DNA from: Draconibacterium sp.
GTDB taxonomy: Bacteria; Bacteroidota; Bacteroidia; Bacteroidales; Prolixibacteraceae
NCBI GenBank assembly: GCA_016705335.1
Contig: JADIYN010000008.1
Location: forward strand, 1-64,000
Direction: 5' to 3'
Length of the DNA: 64,000 bases
Below are positions 49,879 through 58,605 of this stretch, piece after piece. Under the pieces are notes generated by a model. It was not told where the DNA came from. It ran no database searches and worked only from the letters and a program-made list of their open reading frames with translations. Numbering within the stretch: the first letter of the stretch is position 1; every line of letters begins with the position of its first letter. The position numbers and the translations under genes are program-made.

Positions 49879-49898
49879 AAAAAACCAAATTCTTTTGA

Positions 49899-51278
49899 AT
49901 GAATATTTTTGAATATGTAGGAAAATTTCATCCGCTGGTTGTGCATTTTCCCATTGGCATTTTAATGATTTTTGTTGTTCTTGGATTTATTATTCCCCGT
50001 AGACAACTTCAGGAATCTTATAAAATAATCTGGCTGATATTATTGGTAAGCGCTATTTTCGCAACATTTTCCTGCATTTCGGGATTGGTATTATCGGGTT
50101 CAGGAGCTTACAACTTAAAGTTGATAAACAACCACCGAAACCTGGGAATTGCGCTGGCATTACTAAACTGGATAATCTTTTTAACCTTTAAAAAGTTACT
50201 GCAATCGCCTTTGTGGATTTATAATTCATCTTTCATTTCAATTTTAATCCTAACGATTTTAACAGGACATTTGGGTGGTTCTCTTACACATGGTTCTGAT
50301 TTTTTAACTCCTCCAAAACCCGCTGAATGGTTTCGTAAATCATTAACCTCTAACGAAACAGCGTCACTAAATTCAACAGCGTTTGAAACAGCATCATTGA
50401 TTTTTGAACAGAAATGCATAACATGTCATGGTGAAAACAAACAGAAAGGGGATTTGAGATTAGATACAAAAGAGGGATTGATAAAAGGAGGAAAAGACGG
50501 ACATTTGCTTGGTGACAGCAAATCAGCGGGAATATTACTCGAAAGAATAATGTTGCCTTTGGAAGATGATGACCACATGCCACCTTCGGAGAAAGAGCAA
50601 CTTACTCCAATGGAAATGAATTTTCTAAACTTGTGGATAAAAAGTGGTGCAGATTTGAATAAAGCTCTGGCTGAGTTAAATATGCCCGATTCTCTGTCGG
50701 GTTTAATCGTTAGCGATAAAAACGATAAAATCAACAATTTAATTCCTCAAACTGATGTTATTCAGGCTGACAGAAATACAATTGAAAAACTCAACTCTCT
50801 TGACGTGCTGGTTTCACCAATAGCCCTTAATTCCAATTATTTATCGGTAAGTTTTATGAATGTTTTACCTGAAAACGGAATGCAGGTAATGGAAGAATGC
50901 ATCAAACTAAAACAACAGATTATTTGGTTAAACCTTGATTATCAAAACCTGGATACGTTAGTCTGGCAACAAATTGGTGATTTAAACAACCTAAGAAAAC
51001 TTAGCGCAAAAAACAGCAATTTCGATGATAATAAAATGGCTTATTTACAAATGCTGGATTCACTGATAAGCCTGAATCTGGTGGGAACCAATGTTAGCTC
51101 ATCTGGGTTTGAAAAAATAAAAAATCTTCAAAAACTTGAATCAATCTACCTTTATCAAACCAAAATAGATGAAGCCGGATTCAAACAAATAAATCAATTT
51201 TTCCCAAATGCAAAACTTGATTCAGGTAATTACATTGTACCCATTTTTGCATCGGACACAACAGTTTTTAAACTTTGA
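49899..51278 (+). CDS. DUF2231 membrane protein with cytochrome-c and LRR-like region
   Basis: A 459-residue protein in three parts. Residues 1-140 form four membrane helices of the DUF2231 type (KFHPLVVHFPIGILMIF). Residues of about 170-250 hold a cytochrome c-like segment with KCITCHGENKQKGDLRLD (heme CxxCH) and a distal Met region (DDDHMPPSEKEQ). Residues of about 290-450 carry leucine-rich repeat-like units (LVWQQIGDLNNLRKLSAKNS, LISLNLVGTNVSSSGFEKI). It ends the three-gene cluster, 20 bases after DUF1501. A membrane electron-transfer or sensing role fits the domains but is inferred. Confidence 0.83.
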   Translation: MNIFEYVGKFHPLVVHFPIGILMIFVVLGFIIPRRQLQESYKIIWLILLVSAIFATFSCISGLVLSGSGAYNLKLINNHRNLGIALALLNWIIFLTFKKLLQSPLWIYNSSFISILILTILTGHLGGSLTHGSDFLTPPKPAEWFRKSLTSNETASLNSTAFETASLIFEQKCITCHGENKQKGDLRLDTKEGLIKGGKDGHLLGDSKSAGILLERIMLPLEDDDHMPPSEKEQLTPMEMNFLNLWIKSGADLNKALAELNMPDSLSGLIVSDKNDKINNLIPQTDVIQADRNTIEKLNSLDVLVSPIALNSNYLSVSFMNVLPENGMQVMEECIKLKQQIIWLNLDYQNLDTLVWQQIGDLNNLRKLSAKNSNFDDNKMAYLQMLDSLISLNLVGTNVSSSGFEKIKNLQKLESIYLYQTKIDEAGFKQINQFFPNAKLDSGNYIVPIFASDTTVFKL

Positions 51279-51328
51279 TTTTGGGGTTAAAAAATATAAG
51301 CGAAATAAGTAGGTTCTATATTTTGAAA

Positions 51329-51357
51329 TAAAAAAACCTGCTTTTAAAAACAGGTTT
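51329..51357 (-). terminator. Terminator of the response-regulator operon
   Basis: AAACCTG and CAGGTTT pair around a TTTTAAAA-type loop. On the minus strand the stem is followed by a T run. It sits between convergent transcripts and may work both ways. Confidence 0.7.
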
Positions 51358-51385
51358 CTTCTAAAATATTTAATTCTGAATTAAG

Positions 51386-52083
51386 TTATTCAACAAACTT
51401 GTAACCAATCCCTTTTAAGGTTTTAATGTGATCGTTTCCAATTTTTTCGCGTAGTTTTCTAATATGAACATCGATTGTACGGTCGCCAACCACAACATTT
51501 TCACCCCAAACCGAATGATAAATCTCTTCGCGTGTAAATACCTTACCCTGTTTTGAAACCAGAAGTGATAATAATTCAAATTCTTTTCTAGGAAGCACCA
51601 TTTCAATGTTGTTGATCCTGATCAGATACTTTTCTTTATCAATAACAAGATTACCAACGTTAACTGTATTATCGTCAACAGGAACAGCAATAACTGGCGC
51701 TTCACCTGTGCGTTTCAGCAATGCTTTTACACGGCTGACAAGCACTTTTGGCCTGACAGGTTTTGTAATATAATCATCGGCACCTGCTTCAAATCCGGCT
51801 ACTTGCGAATAATCTTCGCTGCGCGCTGTTAAAAATGCAATGATTGTATTGTCGAGCGCCGGCATTTTGCGCATCTCTTCACAAGTAGCAATACCATCCA
51901 TTTCAGGCATCATTACATCAAGAATAACTAAATGCGGGATATTTTTTCGGCCGATTTTAAAGCTTCAATACCATTTTTGGCTGTATAAACTTTGTACCCT
52001 TCTTTTTCGAGGTTGTAACTAATAAATTCAAGAATATCTTCTTCGTCGTCAACCAAAAGAATTTTAAAAATTGTATCATCCAT
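51386..52083 (-). CDS. OmpR/PhoB-family response regulator (one frameshift)
   Basis: A receiver plus winged-helix regulator, about 232 residues after repair. It starts MDDTIFKILLVDDEEDILEF at the ATG at 52083 and breaks at about 51940-51945 (a missing A in an A run), then resumes ILDVMMPEMDG with the phospho-acceptor Asp. It has FLTAR and DDYITKPVRPKVL with the conserved Lys. The output domain has LPRKEFELLSLLVSKQGKVFTREEI and DVHIRKLREKIGNDHIKTLKGIGYKF. It follows its kinase by 29 bases. Its position beside PiT and pst genes suggests phosphate control. Confidence 0.88.
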
Positions 52084-52112
52084 AATCGAAATTTTAAGTA
52101 AACAAAGTTAGG

Positions 52113-53156
52113 TTAATATTTGGCTTTTTCAAGCGTAAAGGTAAAGGTGGTGCCTTCATTTAATACACTCTGAACATTTATGGTTTGATTATGTGCTTCA
52201 ATAATGTGTTTTACGATTGAAAGACCAAGTCCAGTTCCGCCCTGCTCGCGCGATCTCGATTTATCGACACGGAAAAAACGTTCAAAAATGCGCGACAGAT
52301 CTTTTTTGTCCACACCAATCCCGTTATCAGTAACTTCAATCATTAATTTATCGTCAAAATCATAGAATCCTACTTTCACAAATCCATTCTTTTTGCCGTA
52401 TTTTATTGCATTTACAACCAAATTGGTAAGCACTTCTATAATTCTTTTCCTATCGGCTTTTACCATTAAAGGTTTATCGGGTTTGTCGGCGAACATTAAC
52501 GATATTTTTCGTTCTTTCGAAAGCCGCTGTTCCATATCAAAAACATCTTCAACAATTTTAACAATATCAAAAACACTGAATTGGGGTTTTAATTCACCGG
52601 TTTCAAGTTTGTTGATGGATTCAAGGTCTTCAACAATCGAGATCATTCTGTCGATGCTTTTTTCGGTTCTTGTAAGATATAATTTGTTGATATTTGGGTC
52701 TTCCAATCCGCCTTCGAGCAGTGTAAGTATGTAACCCTGAATATTAAAAATCGGGGTTTTTAGTTCATGTGAAACATTTCCAACAAAATCTTTGCGGTAG
52801 CGTTCGAGTTCTTTCAATCGTTCAATTTCCTGCAACTGGTTGTGTGCCCACTCTTCAACATCATGCTCTACATCCGAAAGTTCTACAAATCCGGGTTTTA
52901 ATTTAAATTTCCATTCCTTTTCCTTTTCAGGAACAAAATCAATTATTTTATAAATGGGCCTTATTTTTTCGAGAATGAATTTATTGATGGCAAACTGGAT
53001 AATATAAAATGCAATGAGGAAGAAAAATATCAGCCCAACTATCATAAAAACGAATGAAAATTGGGTGAAATAAAGGTAGTACCAACCTAAACCAACAATT
53101 GAGGTTAAAAATAATGCAAGAAATACTACAACTTGTCGTGATGAAAATTTTGTCAT
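52113..53156 (-). CDS. Sensor histidine kinase (PhoR-like)
   Basis: A 347-residue membrane kinase. Two membrane helices lie at about residues 8-28 and 34-56 with almost no periplasmic loop. A coiled linker follows, then HisKA with RKDFVGNVSHELKTPIFNIQGY (phospho-His130), and HATPase with NLVVNAIKYG (N box), VTDNGIGVD (G1) and GGTGLGLSIVKHI (G2). The lack of a real periplasmic domain fits PhoR-type kinases, which sense phosphate through PstB-PhoU. It is divergent from the PiT gene and ahead of its regulator. Confidence 0.9.
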   Translation of the reverse strand: MTKFSSRQVVVFLALFLTSIVGLGWYYLYFTQFSFVFMIVGLIFFFLIAFYIIQFAINKFILEKIRPIYKIIDFVPEKEKEWKFKLKPGFVELSDVEHDVEEWAHNQLQEIERLKELERYRKDFVGNVSHELKTPIFNIQGYILTLLEGGLEDPNINKLYLTRTEKSIDRMISIVEDLESINKLETGELKPQFSVFDIVKIVEDVFDMEQRLSKERKISLMFADKPDKPLMVKADRKRIIEVLTNLVVNAIKYGKKNGFVKVGFYDFDDKLMIEVTDNGIGVDKKDLSRIFERFFRVDKSRSREQGGTGLGLSIVKHIIEAHNQTINVQSVLNEGTTFTFTLEKAKY

Positions 53157-53309
53157 TGTTATCTTTGTTTGACTTGCAAAAGTAGAAAATAAATGTTACA
53201 CATTGATTAACAGTAATTTCACTCAATATTAATGTTTTCTTAATATTAATAAAAGGAATACGAGTTACTTAAAATCTATTTTTGGCGGCTTAACTAAATT
53301 AAACTTATT

Positions 53310-55585
53310 ATGGAAAGTTTTTACATAATCCTTGTAGTTGTGCTGTTTGCACTGGCAGCTTCCGACTTGGTTGTGGGCGTTGCCAACGATGCTGTAAATT
53401 TTTTAACTCAGCAGTGGGTTCCAAAGCAGCACCTAAGTGGCTGATATTTACTATGGCCGCAATAGGTGTGTTTATCGGTGCTTCATTTTCAAACGGAATG
53501 ATGGAAGTTGCGCGCAAAGGGATTTTTCCACCCGGATATGTTTTTCTTTCTGAAATCATGATTATTTTTCTTGCGGTAATGATTACTGATGTAATTATGC
53601 TTGATGCTTTTAATGCACTTGGCTTGCCAACTTCAACAACAGTTTCTGTGGTTTTCGAGTTATTGGGTTCAGCAGTTGCCGTTGCCGGAGTTAAAATCAA
53701 ATTGGCCGGTGGCTCAATTTTTCTTGAATTATCAAAGTATATTAATTCTGAAAAGGCACTGGCTATTATTACAGGTATTTTGGTTTCGGTAGTTATTGCA
53801 TTTACCGTTGGTGCATTTGTGCAGTTTATTGCCCGACTAATTTTTACTTTTAATTACCGGCAACCAATGAAATATTTTGGTGCTGTATATGGAGGACTTG
53901 CAATAACAGCAATTACTTACTTTATTTTGGTTAAAGGAATCAGCGACTCTTCATTTGCCAATATTAAACTTGAAAGCGGCGACACTTTAAGCACCTGGAT
54001 AAACCAGCATACTTCTCTTGTAATATCGACAAGTTTTGTAGGATGGACAATAATTATGCAGGTTTTAAAATGGATTTTCAATATTAAAATACTGAAAGTC
54101 ATTGTATTGGTTGGTACATTTGCACTTGCAATGGCATTTGCAGGAAATGATTTAGTGAATTTCATTGGTGTACCACTTGCCGGTTTTAGTTCCTTTCAGG
54201 CATGGGTTGCCGCAGGACAACTTTCGCCTGATAGTTTTTCAATGGGAATGTTGGCCGGAAAAATTGATACACCTGAGTATATGTTGATAATCTCGGGGTT
54301 AATAATGATTGCAACCTTGATTTTTTCAAAGAAAGCACACAATGTAATTGCAACTTCAGTTGATTTATCGCGGCAAAGCGAAGGATCAGAAAAATTTGAT
54401 TCATCACCGCTTGCAAGAATCATTGTTCGATCAACAACACGTTTCAATAAAAAACTGAAAAGAATAATTCCACAACCCGTATTACAATCGTTGGATTCAA
54501 GATTCGTTTCATCAAATTATATCAATCAAAATGACGCTGAGCCTCCGGCATTTGATAAAATCAGGGCATCAGTAAATCTTGTGGTTGCCAGTATTTTAAT
54601 AGCTTTAGGTACTTCACTCAAATTACCACTTTCAACAACTTATGTAACTTTTATGGTTGCAATGGGGACTTCACTTTCCGACCGGGCCTGGGATCGCGAC
54701 AGCGCTGTTTTCCGTGTTTCAGGAGTAATGGCTGTGATTGGCGGTTGGTTTTTAACTGCAATTATTGCTTTTTCGGGAGCTGCATTTATTGCACTGGTAA
54801 TTTCCCTGGGTGGAAAATTAATGATTTTTGTATTTATTGGCCTTGGAATCTTTATGGTTTTGCGCACACATATGTTATTAAAAAAACGAAATCTTAATTC
54901 AAAAACCGAATCAGAAGATATAATTGATGTAAAAGACCCGTATGAAGTTATTATTGCAAAAAGCTCGAAGCAAATTGTTAAAGCTATAGTTTCATCAAAT
55001 TACATTGTTTCGGTGGGGATTGATGGCTTTTTAAATGAAGACCGCAATAAACTGAAACTGGCTCAAAAAGCAAGCGACGAATTCTCGAAACGATCAAAGA
55101 AAAATAAAGAAAAGGTCTATTCTACTGTACAGATTTTAAGTGAAGGATTGGTTGATACCGGTCACTTTTATGTGCAAATGATGGATTATAAGCGTGAAAT
55201 GGCCCACGCCAATCATTATATTATTGATCCAATAATAAATTATACAAATAACAATCACAAACCTTTTACACCTGAACAACATGCAGAATTGATTAAATTA
55301 ACAGTGCAACTTGATGAGTTTTTCAATTTCGCCCTGCACACCGTTAAAGAAAATAAATTCGAGAATATCGAAACTTTAATTGCTGATCGGGAAAAGATTT
55401 TCGATATGCTCTTCAAACTTGAAAAAAACCAGATTAAACGCATTAAAAACAAAGAGGTTAATACTCGAAATTCATTGTTATATTTCAAAATAAATGCCGA
55501 ATCAAAAAATCTGTTGTTGCACACAGTAAATATGTTAAAAGCACAACGTGACTTTATCAATTTTACACGACAGGCACTTTCATAA
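53310..55585 (+). CDS. PiT-family phosphate transporter with PhoU-like C-terminus (one frameshift)
   Basis: An inner-membrane phosphate transporter of about 758 residues after repair. It starts MESFYIILVVVLFALAASDL at the ATG at 53310. The first PiT signature is split by a missing A at about 53400-53405 (VANDAVNFLNSAVGSK). GLPTSTTVSVVFELLG and the second half KLPLSTTYVTFMVAMG follow, with about ten membrane helices. From about residue 520 a cytoplasmic DUF47/PhoU-like helical domain follows, ending RDFINFTRQALS. The fusion puts a PhoU-like domain on the transporter itself. It is divergent from the kinase gene. Confidence 0.9.
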
Positions 55586-55603
55586 AAAAGTTTATAGTTC
55601 ATC

Positions 55604-55637
55604 AAAAAAGAGTAATGTTAACATTACTCTTTTTTTG
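55604..55637. terminator. Perfect bidirectional terminator
   Basis: A 22-bp perfect palindrome centred on GTTAAC (55609-55630) is flanked by six A residues on the left and a T run on the right. It serves both the PiT gene and the convergent DUF3124 gene, whose stop codon lies inside it. Confidence 0.85.
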
Positions 55638-56157
55638 TGCTCTTAATAACTTTTGCCTCCGTGAGAAACGAAATCCCTTGCTGTCCGTAAGTTCCAATCA
55701 TAATCGATTGAATCAGTATCTGGTCACTATAGTTTGTTGCAGCCCATTCAATAATAAAATTTGCACCTGCGCCACCAGCCTTTTCTCCTTCTTCAACAAC
55801 AAATTCAACAGATTCCATAGGTAAAAGCAATAGTGTAGAATCCAGGTAAGAACGCAACAATTTTGCAAACGAATCATGGTAGGTTGCCGATTGTATGTAT
55901 GCAGAATCTGTAAGCGATGTATTTCGAATACTGACAGTTGCAGTTATCGGGAATCGTTTTGTACCATCCTGATGATAAATATCTGAATAAACCGGCAGGT
56001 AATCGGTTTCAAAATATTTCAGTTTGACCGAGTCAATATCAATATAAGTATATACATGGCTGGGGTGGCTTCGTTTTTTCCCGCTTATAGCTTTCTTCTC
56101 TTCGGTTTTGCAACCTATAAAAATGATAATGAACAATAATATAAATATGGCTTTCAT
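55624..56157 (-). CDS. DUF3124 lipoprotein
   Basis: A 177-residue lipoprotein (lipobox IFIGC, Cys16) of the DUF3124 family. Family blocks are DYLPVYSDIYHQDGTKRFPITATVSIRNTS, SATYHDSFAKLLRSYLD, ESVEFVVEEGEKAGGAGANFIIEW and SIMIGTYGQQGISF. No biochemical function is known to me. It is divergent from the porin gene and has its own pair of TGTAACA-type repeats upstream, so it is probably co-regulated with the phosphate genes. That makes it a candidate phosphate-starvation protein. Confidence 0.85.
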   Translation of the reverse strand: MKAIFILLFIIIFIGCKTEEKKAISGKKRSHPSHVYTYIDIDSVKLKYFETDYLPVYSDIYHQDGTKRFPITATVSIRNTSLTDSAYIQSATYHDSFAKLLRSYLDSTLLLLPMESVEFVVEEGEKAGGAGANFIIEWAATNYSDQILIQSIMIGTYGQQGISFLTEAKVIKSTKKE

Positions 56158-56230
56158 TTTTTTTCTTGAAAATTACAAAAAAGAATTTTACCAGTTGCTG
56201 AAAAACTCAACCCCACGCTGAAAATTCAAT

Positions 56231-56248
56231 ATTACATTTTTGTTACAA
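56231..56248 (-). promoter_or_regulatory. Candidate Pho box upstream of DUF3124
   Basis: On the minus strand TGTAACA and TGTAATA occur as direct repeats with exactly 11-bp spacing, about 75-90 bases before the DUF3124 ATG. One helical turn is the spacing used by PhoB/PhoP-type regulators. Confidence 0.6.
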
Positions 56249-56317
56249 AACAAAAACCTTTGCAAACCGTTAATTTTCTGCATGTTAAAATATATACAAA
56301 CGATAATTTAATCGTTT

Positions 56318-56354
56318 TGTAACATTTATGTAACACTGGTGTAACACTGTAACA
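56318..56354 (+). promoter_or_regulatory. Candidate Pho box array upstream of the porin
   Basis: TGTAACA occurs four times, starting at 56318, 56329, 56340 and 56348, with spacings of 11, 11 and 8 bp. It ends 42 bases before the porin ATG. Direct 11-bp repeats of a TTAACA-like core resemble Bacillus PhoP and E. coli PhoB boxes. Two response regulators of this class are encoded nearby. Confidence 0.72.
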
Positions 56355-56396
56355 CCACTCTTGCCATTGTAAAAAAATAAAATTCAATCTTAAGTA

Positions 56397-57383
56397 ATGA
56401 AAAAACCATTTTTATTATGGCTTCTCGTTTCAAGTATTTTTACCGTTGCGTTTGGCCAAAAAGAATCCGAAGATTTTAAACCACATGGAAAACCACTCGC
56501 TTTGATATTCACAAATTTTAATACAGCTTTTACTGATGGTGAAACTCATCCAAATTTTGAGATTACCCGGGCTTATTTAGGTTACGAATACAATCTCAGT
56601 AAAGAATTTTATGCGAAAATTATACTCGACGTGGGCGACCCAAAAGTAGGCGGACTTCAAATGACAGCATACCTGAAAAATGCCTATGTTGAATACAGCA
56701 AAAATAATTTAACTGCATCTTTTGGAATGATTTCAACAACTCAGTTTAAAGTTTCCGAAAAAATATGGGGTCTGCGTTATATCGAAAAGTCATTTCAGGA
56801 TGCCTATAAGTTTAACTCAAGTGCCGATTTGGGGTTCAATATTGATTACCAGTTTGCAGATTTTATTTCAGCCGATTTTTCGGTTTTCAACGGCGAAGGC
56901 TACAAATTACTTCAAAATGACGATTATGTAAGACCTGGAGTTGGAATAACCGTAAATCCGGTTAAAAAAATTACCGCACGCTTATTTGCTGATACAATGG
57001 GAGATACGGTAAAACAACAATCGCTCGCTACATTTTTGGCATACAAAGACAAAAAACTTGTACTTGCCGCTGAATACAACTACCAAACAAATTATTCAAT
57101 GAAAGACGGTCAGGATATTTACGGAACATCCTTTTATGCAACATATAGTCCTAACAATAAAATTCTACTTTTCGGAAGATTTGATGATTTAAAATCAAAA
57201 GCACTTAAAGGTAAAAGTGTACCCTGGCAATTAAGTAAAGATGGTCGTTTAATAATGGCAGGAATTGAGTTTAACCCTGTTAAAGGAGTTAAAGTAGCTC
57301 CAAATTTCAGGTATTGGAGCCCGGCTGATAATACAATGCCAGGCACTTCATACGCTTATTTAAATTTAGAACTAAAGTTTTAA
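56397..57383 (+). CDS. Outer-membrane porin, probably phosphate-linked
   Basis: A 328-residue beta-barrel protein with a signal peptide to about residue 21 (VAFGQ). It has alternating aromatic strands (ITRAYLGYEYNLSKEFYAKI, NAYVEYSKNNLTASFGMIST) and a C-terminal strand ending in Phe (SYAYLNLELKF), a typical outer-membrane insertion signal. It resembles the phosphate-selective or short-chain porins of Bacteroidota. It lies 61 bases before pstS, directly behind the TGTAACA array, which supports a role in phosphate uptake across the outer membrane. The ligand is inferred from context. Confidence 0.8.
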   Translation: MKKPFLLWLLVSSIFTVAFGQKESEDFKPHGKPLALIFTNFNTAFTDGETHPNFEITRAYLGYEYNLSKEFYAKIILDVGDPKVGGLQMTAYLKNAYVEYSKNNLTASFGMISTTQFKVSEKIWGLRYIEKSFQDAYKFNSSADLGFNIDYQFADFISADFSVFNGEGYKLLQNDDYVRPGVGITVNPVKKITARLFADTMGDTVKQQSLATFLAYKDKKLVLAAEYNYQTNYSMKDGQDIYGTSFYATYSPNNKILLFGRFDDLKSKALKGKSVPWQLSKDGRLIMAGIEFNPVKGVKVAPNFRYWSPADNTMPGTSYAYLNLELKF

Positions 57384-57444
57384 TGTTTCTTAAAAACAAA
57401 AACAGAGAAAATAAAATTAAAAAAAAACATTTAACAATAATAAA

Positions 57445-58515
57445 ATGAAACAGTTAGCAATATTAATTTTAGCAGTTATATTACTGCAGGCTTGTTCAAG
57501 TTCAACGAACAAAAAAGCTGACGAAAAATCGGCAAACATTTCAAACGTGTCTTTAACTGCAGCCGGGGCAACTTTCCCGATGCCATATTACAACATGGTT
57601 TTTAAAACTTATGGCGATAAAACCGGTACACAAATCACTTACGGTGGAATTGGTTCAGGAGGCGGCATCAGAAGTTTAACCGATAAAGTAGTCGATTTTG
57701 GTGCAACCGATGCCTATCTCGAAGATGTCCAAATGACCGAAATGCCCGCTGAAATTGTTCATATACCTACAGTTTTGGGCGCAGTAGTTATTGCGTACAA
57801 CCTTGAAGGAATTGACGGTTTAAAACTCTCAAGCGAACTGCTAGAAAAAATATTTATGGGCGAAATCACAAAATGGAACGACTCAAAAATAAAAAGTATA
57901 AATCCGGATTTAAACCTGCCTGATTTGGCAATAACAGTTATTGTACGTTCGGACGGTAGCGGCACAACACATATTTTTAGTGATTATATGACCAAAGTAA
58001 GCTCAAAATGGGCTGATAAGGTGGGAACTGGAAAATCTTTGCAATGGCCGGTTGGCATGGGTGCAAAAGGAAACCCGGGTGTTGCCGGAACAATTTCACA
58101 AACCCAGGGCGCTGTAGGTTACATTGGTTCTGAATACGCTTTCGCAATGAAAATACAAACCGCACAACTGCAAAATAGTTCCGGTAACTTTGTTTTGCCA
58201 ACAATTGAAACGGTTAGCGCGGCAGCACAAGGCGAAATTCCTGCCGATACAAGAATTATGCTTACCAACTCAACGGATCCGAATTCATATCCAATAAGCG
58301 GTTTCACATGGATTATTTTGTATAAAGAACAGAATTACAACAACCGTACAAAAGAACAGGCTTTGGCAACTGTTAAATTACTCGATTGGTTAGTAAGTGA
58401 AGAAGCACAGGGTGAAGCAGAAAAAGTGCATTATGCCCCACTGCCGGTTTCAGCAGTTGAAAAAGCTAAAACTATTTTACACGGAGTTACTTTTGACGGA
58501 ACTCCTTTATTGTAA
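57445..58515 (+). CDS. pstS: Phosphate-binding lipoprotein PstS
   Basis: PstS captures phosphate in the periplasm for the PstCAB transporter. The 356-residue protein has a lipobox (LLQAC, Cys17), then LTAAGATFPMPYYNMVFKTY, ITYGGIGSGGGIRSL, VDFGATDAYL, IVRSDGSGTTHIFSDYM (the phosphate loop), GNPGVAGTISQTQGAVGYIGSEYA and a C-terminal YAPLPVSAVEKAK. All are canonical PstS blocks in order. It heads the pst genes. Confidence 0.95.
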   Translation: MKQLAILILAVILLQACSSSTNKKADEKSANISNVSLTAAGATFPMPYYNMVFKTYGDKTGTQITYGGIGSGGGIRSLTDKVVDFGATDAYLEDVQMTEMPAEIVHIPTVLGAVVIAYNLEGIDGLKLSSELLEKIFMGEITKWNDSKIKSINPDLNLPDLAITVIVRSDGSGTTHIFSDYMTKVSSKWADKVGTGKSLQWPVGMGAKGNPGVAGTISQTQGAVGYIGSEYAFAMKIQTAQLQNSSGNFVLPTIETVSAAAQGEIPADTRIMLTNSTDPNSYPISGFTWIILYKEQNYNNRTKEQALATVKLLDWLVSEEAQGEAEKVHYAPLPVSAVEKAKTILHGVTFDGTPLL

Positions 58516-58552
58516 GAAGCCCCTCCCGACCTCCCCTGAGGGGAGGAGCAGG
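58516..58552. repeat. GC-rich dispersed repeat between pstS and pstC
   Basis: GACCTCCCCTGAGGGGAGG forms a strong hairpin within a C/G-rich unit immediately after the pstS stop. It may protect or separate the pstS message from pstC, as repeats of this kind do in other operons. Confidence 0.55.
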
Positions 58553-58605
58553 AAAGAAAACTTAAAATTGGCAAGTTTCTCAAATTATGTTTCTGAATAA
58601 AAAAT

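Noticed and set aside
53194..53212. A Pho box between the kinase and PiT genes (TGTTACA ... TTAACA)
   Set aside because: The two half-sites are 12 bp apart rather than 11 and only loosely match the 56.3-kb repeats; support is too weak.
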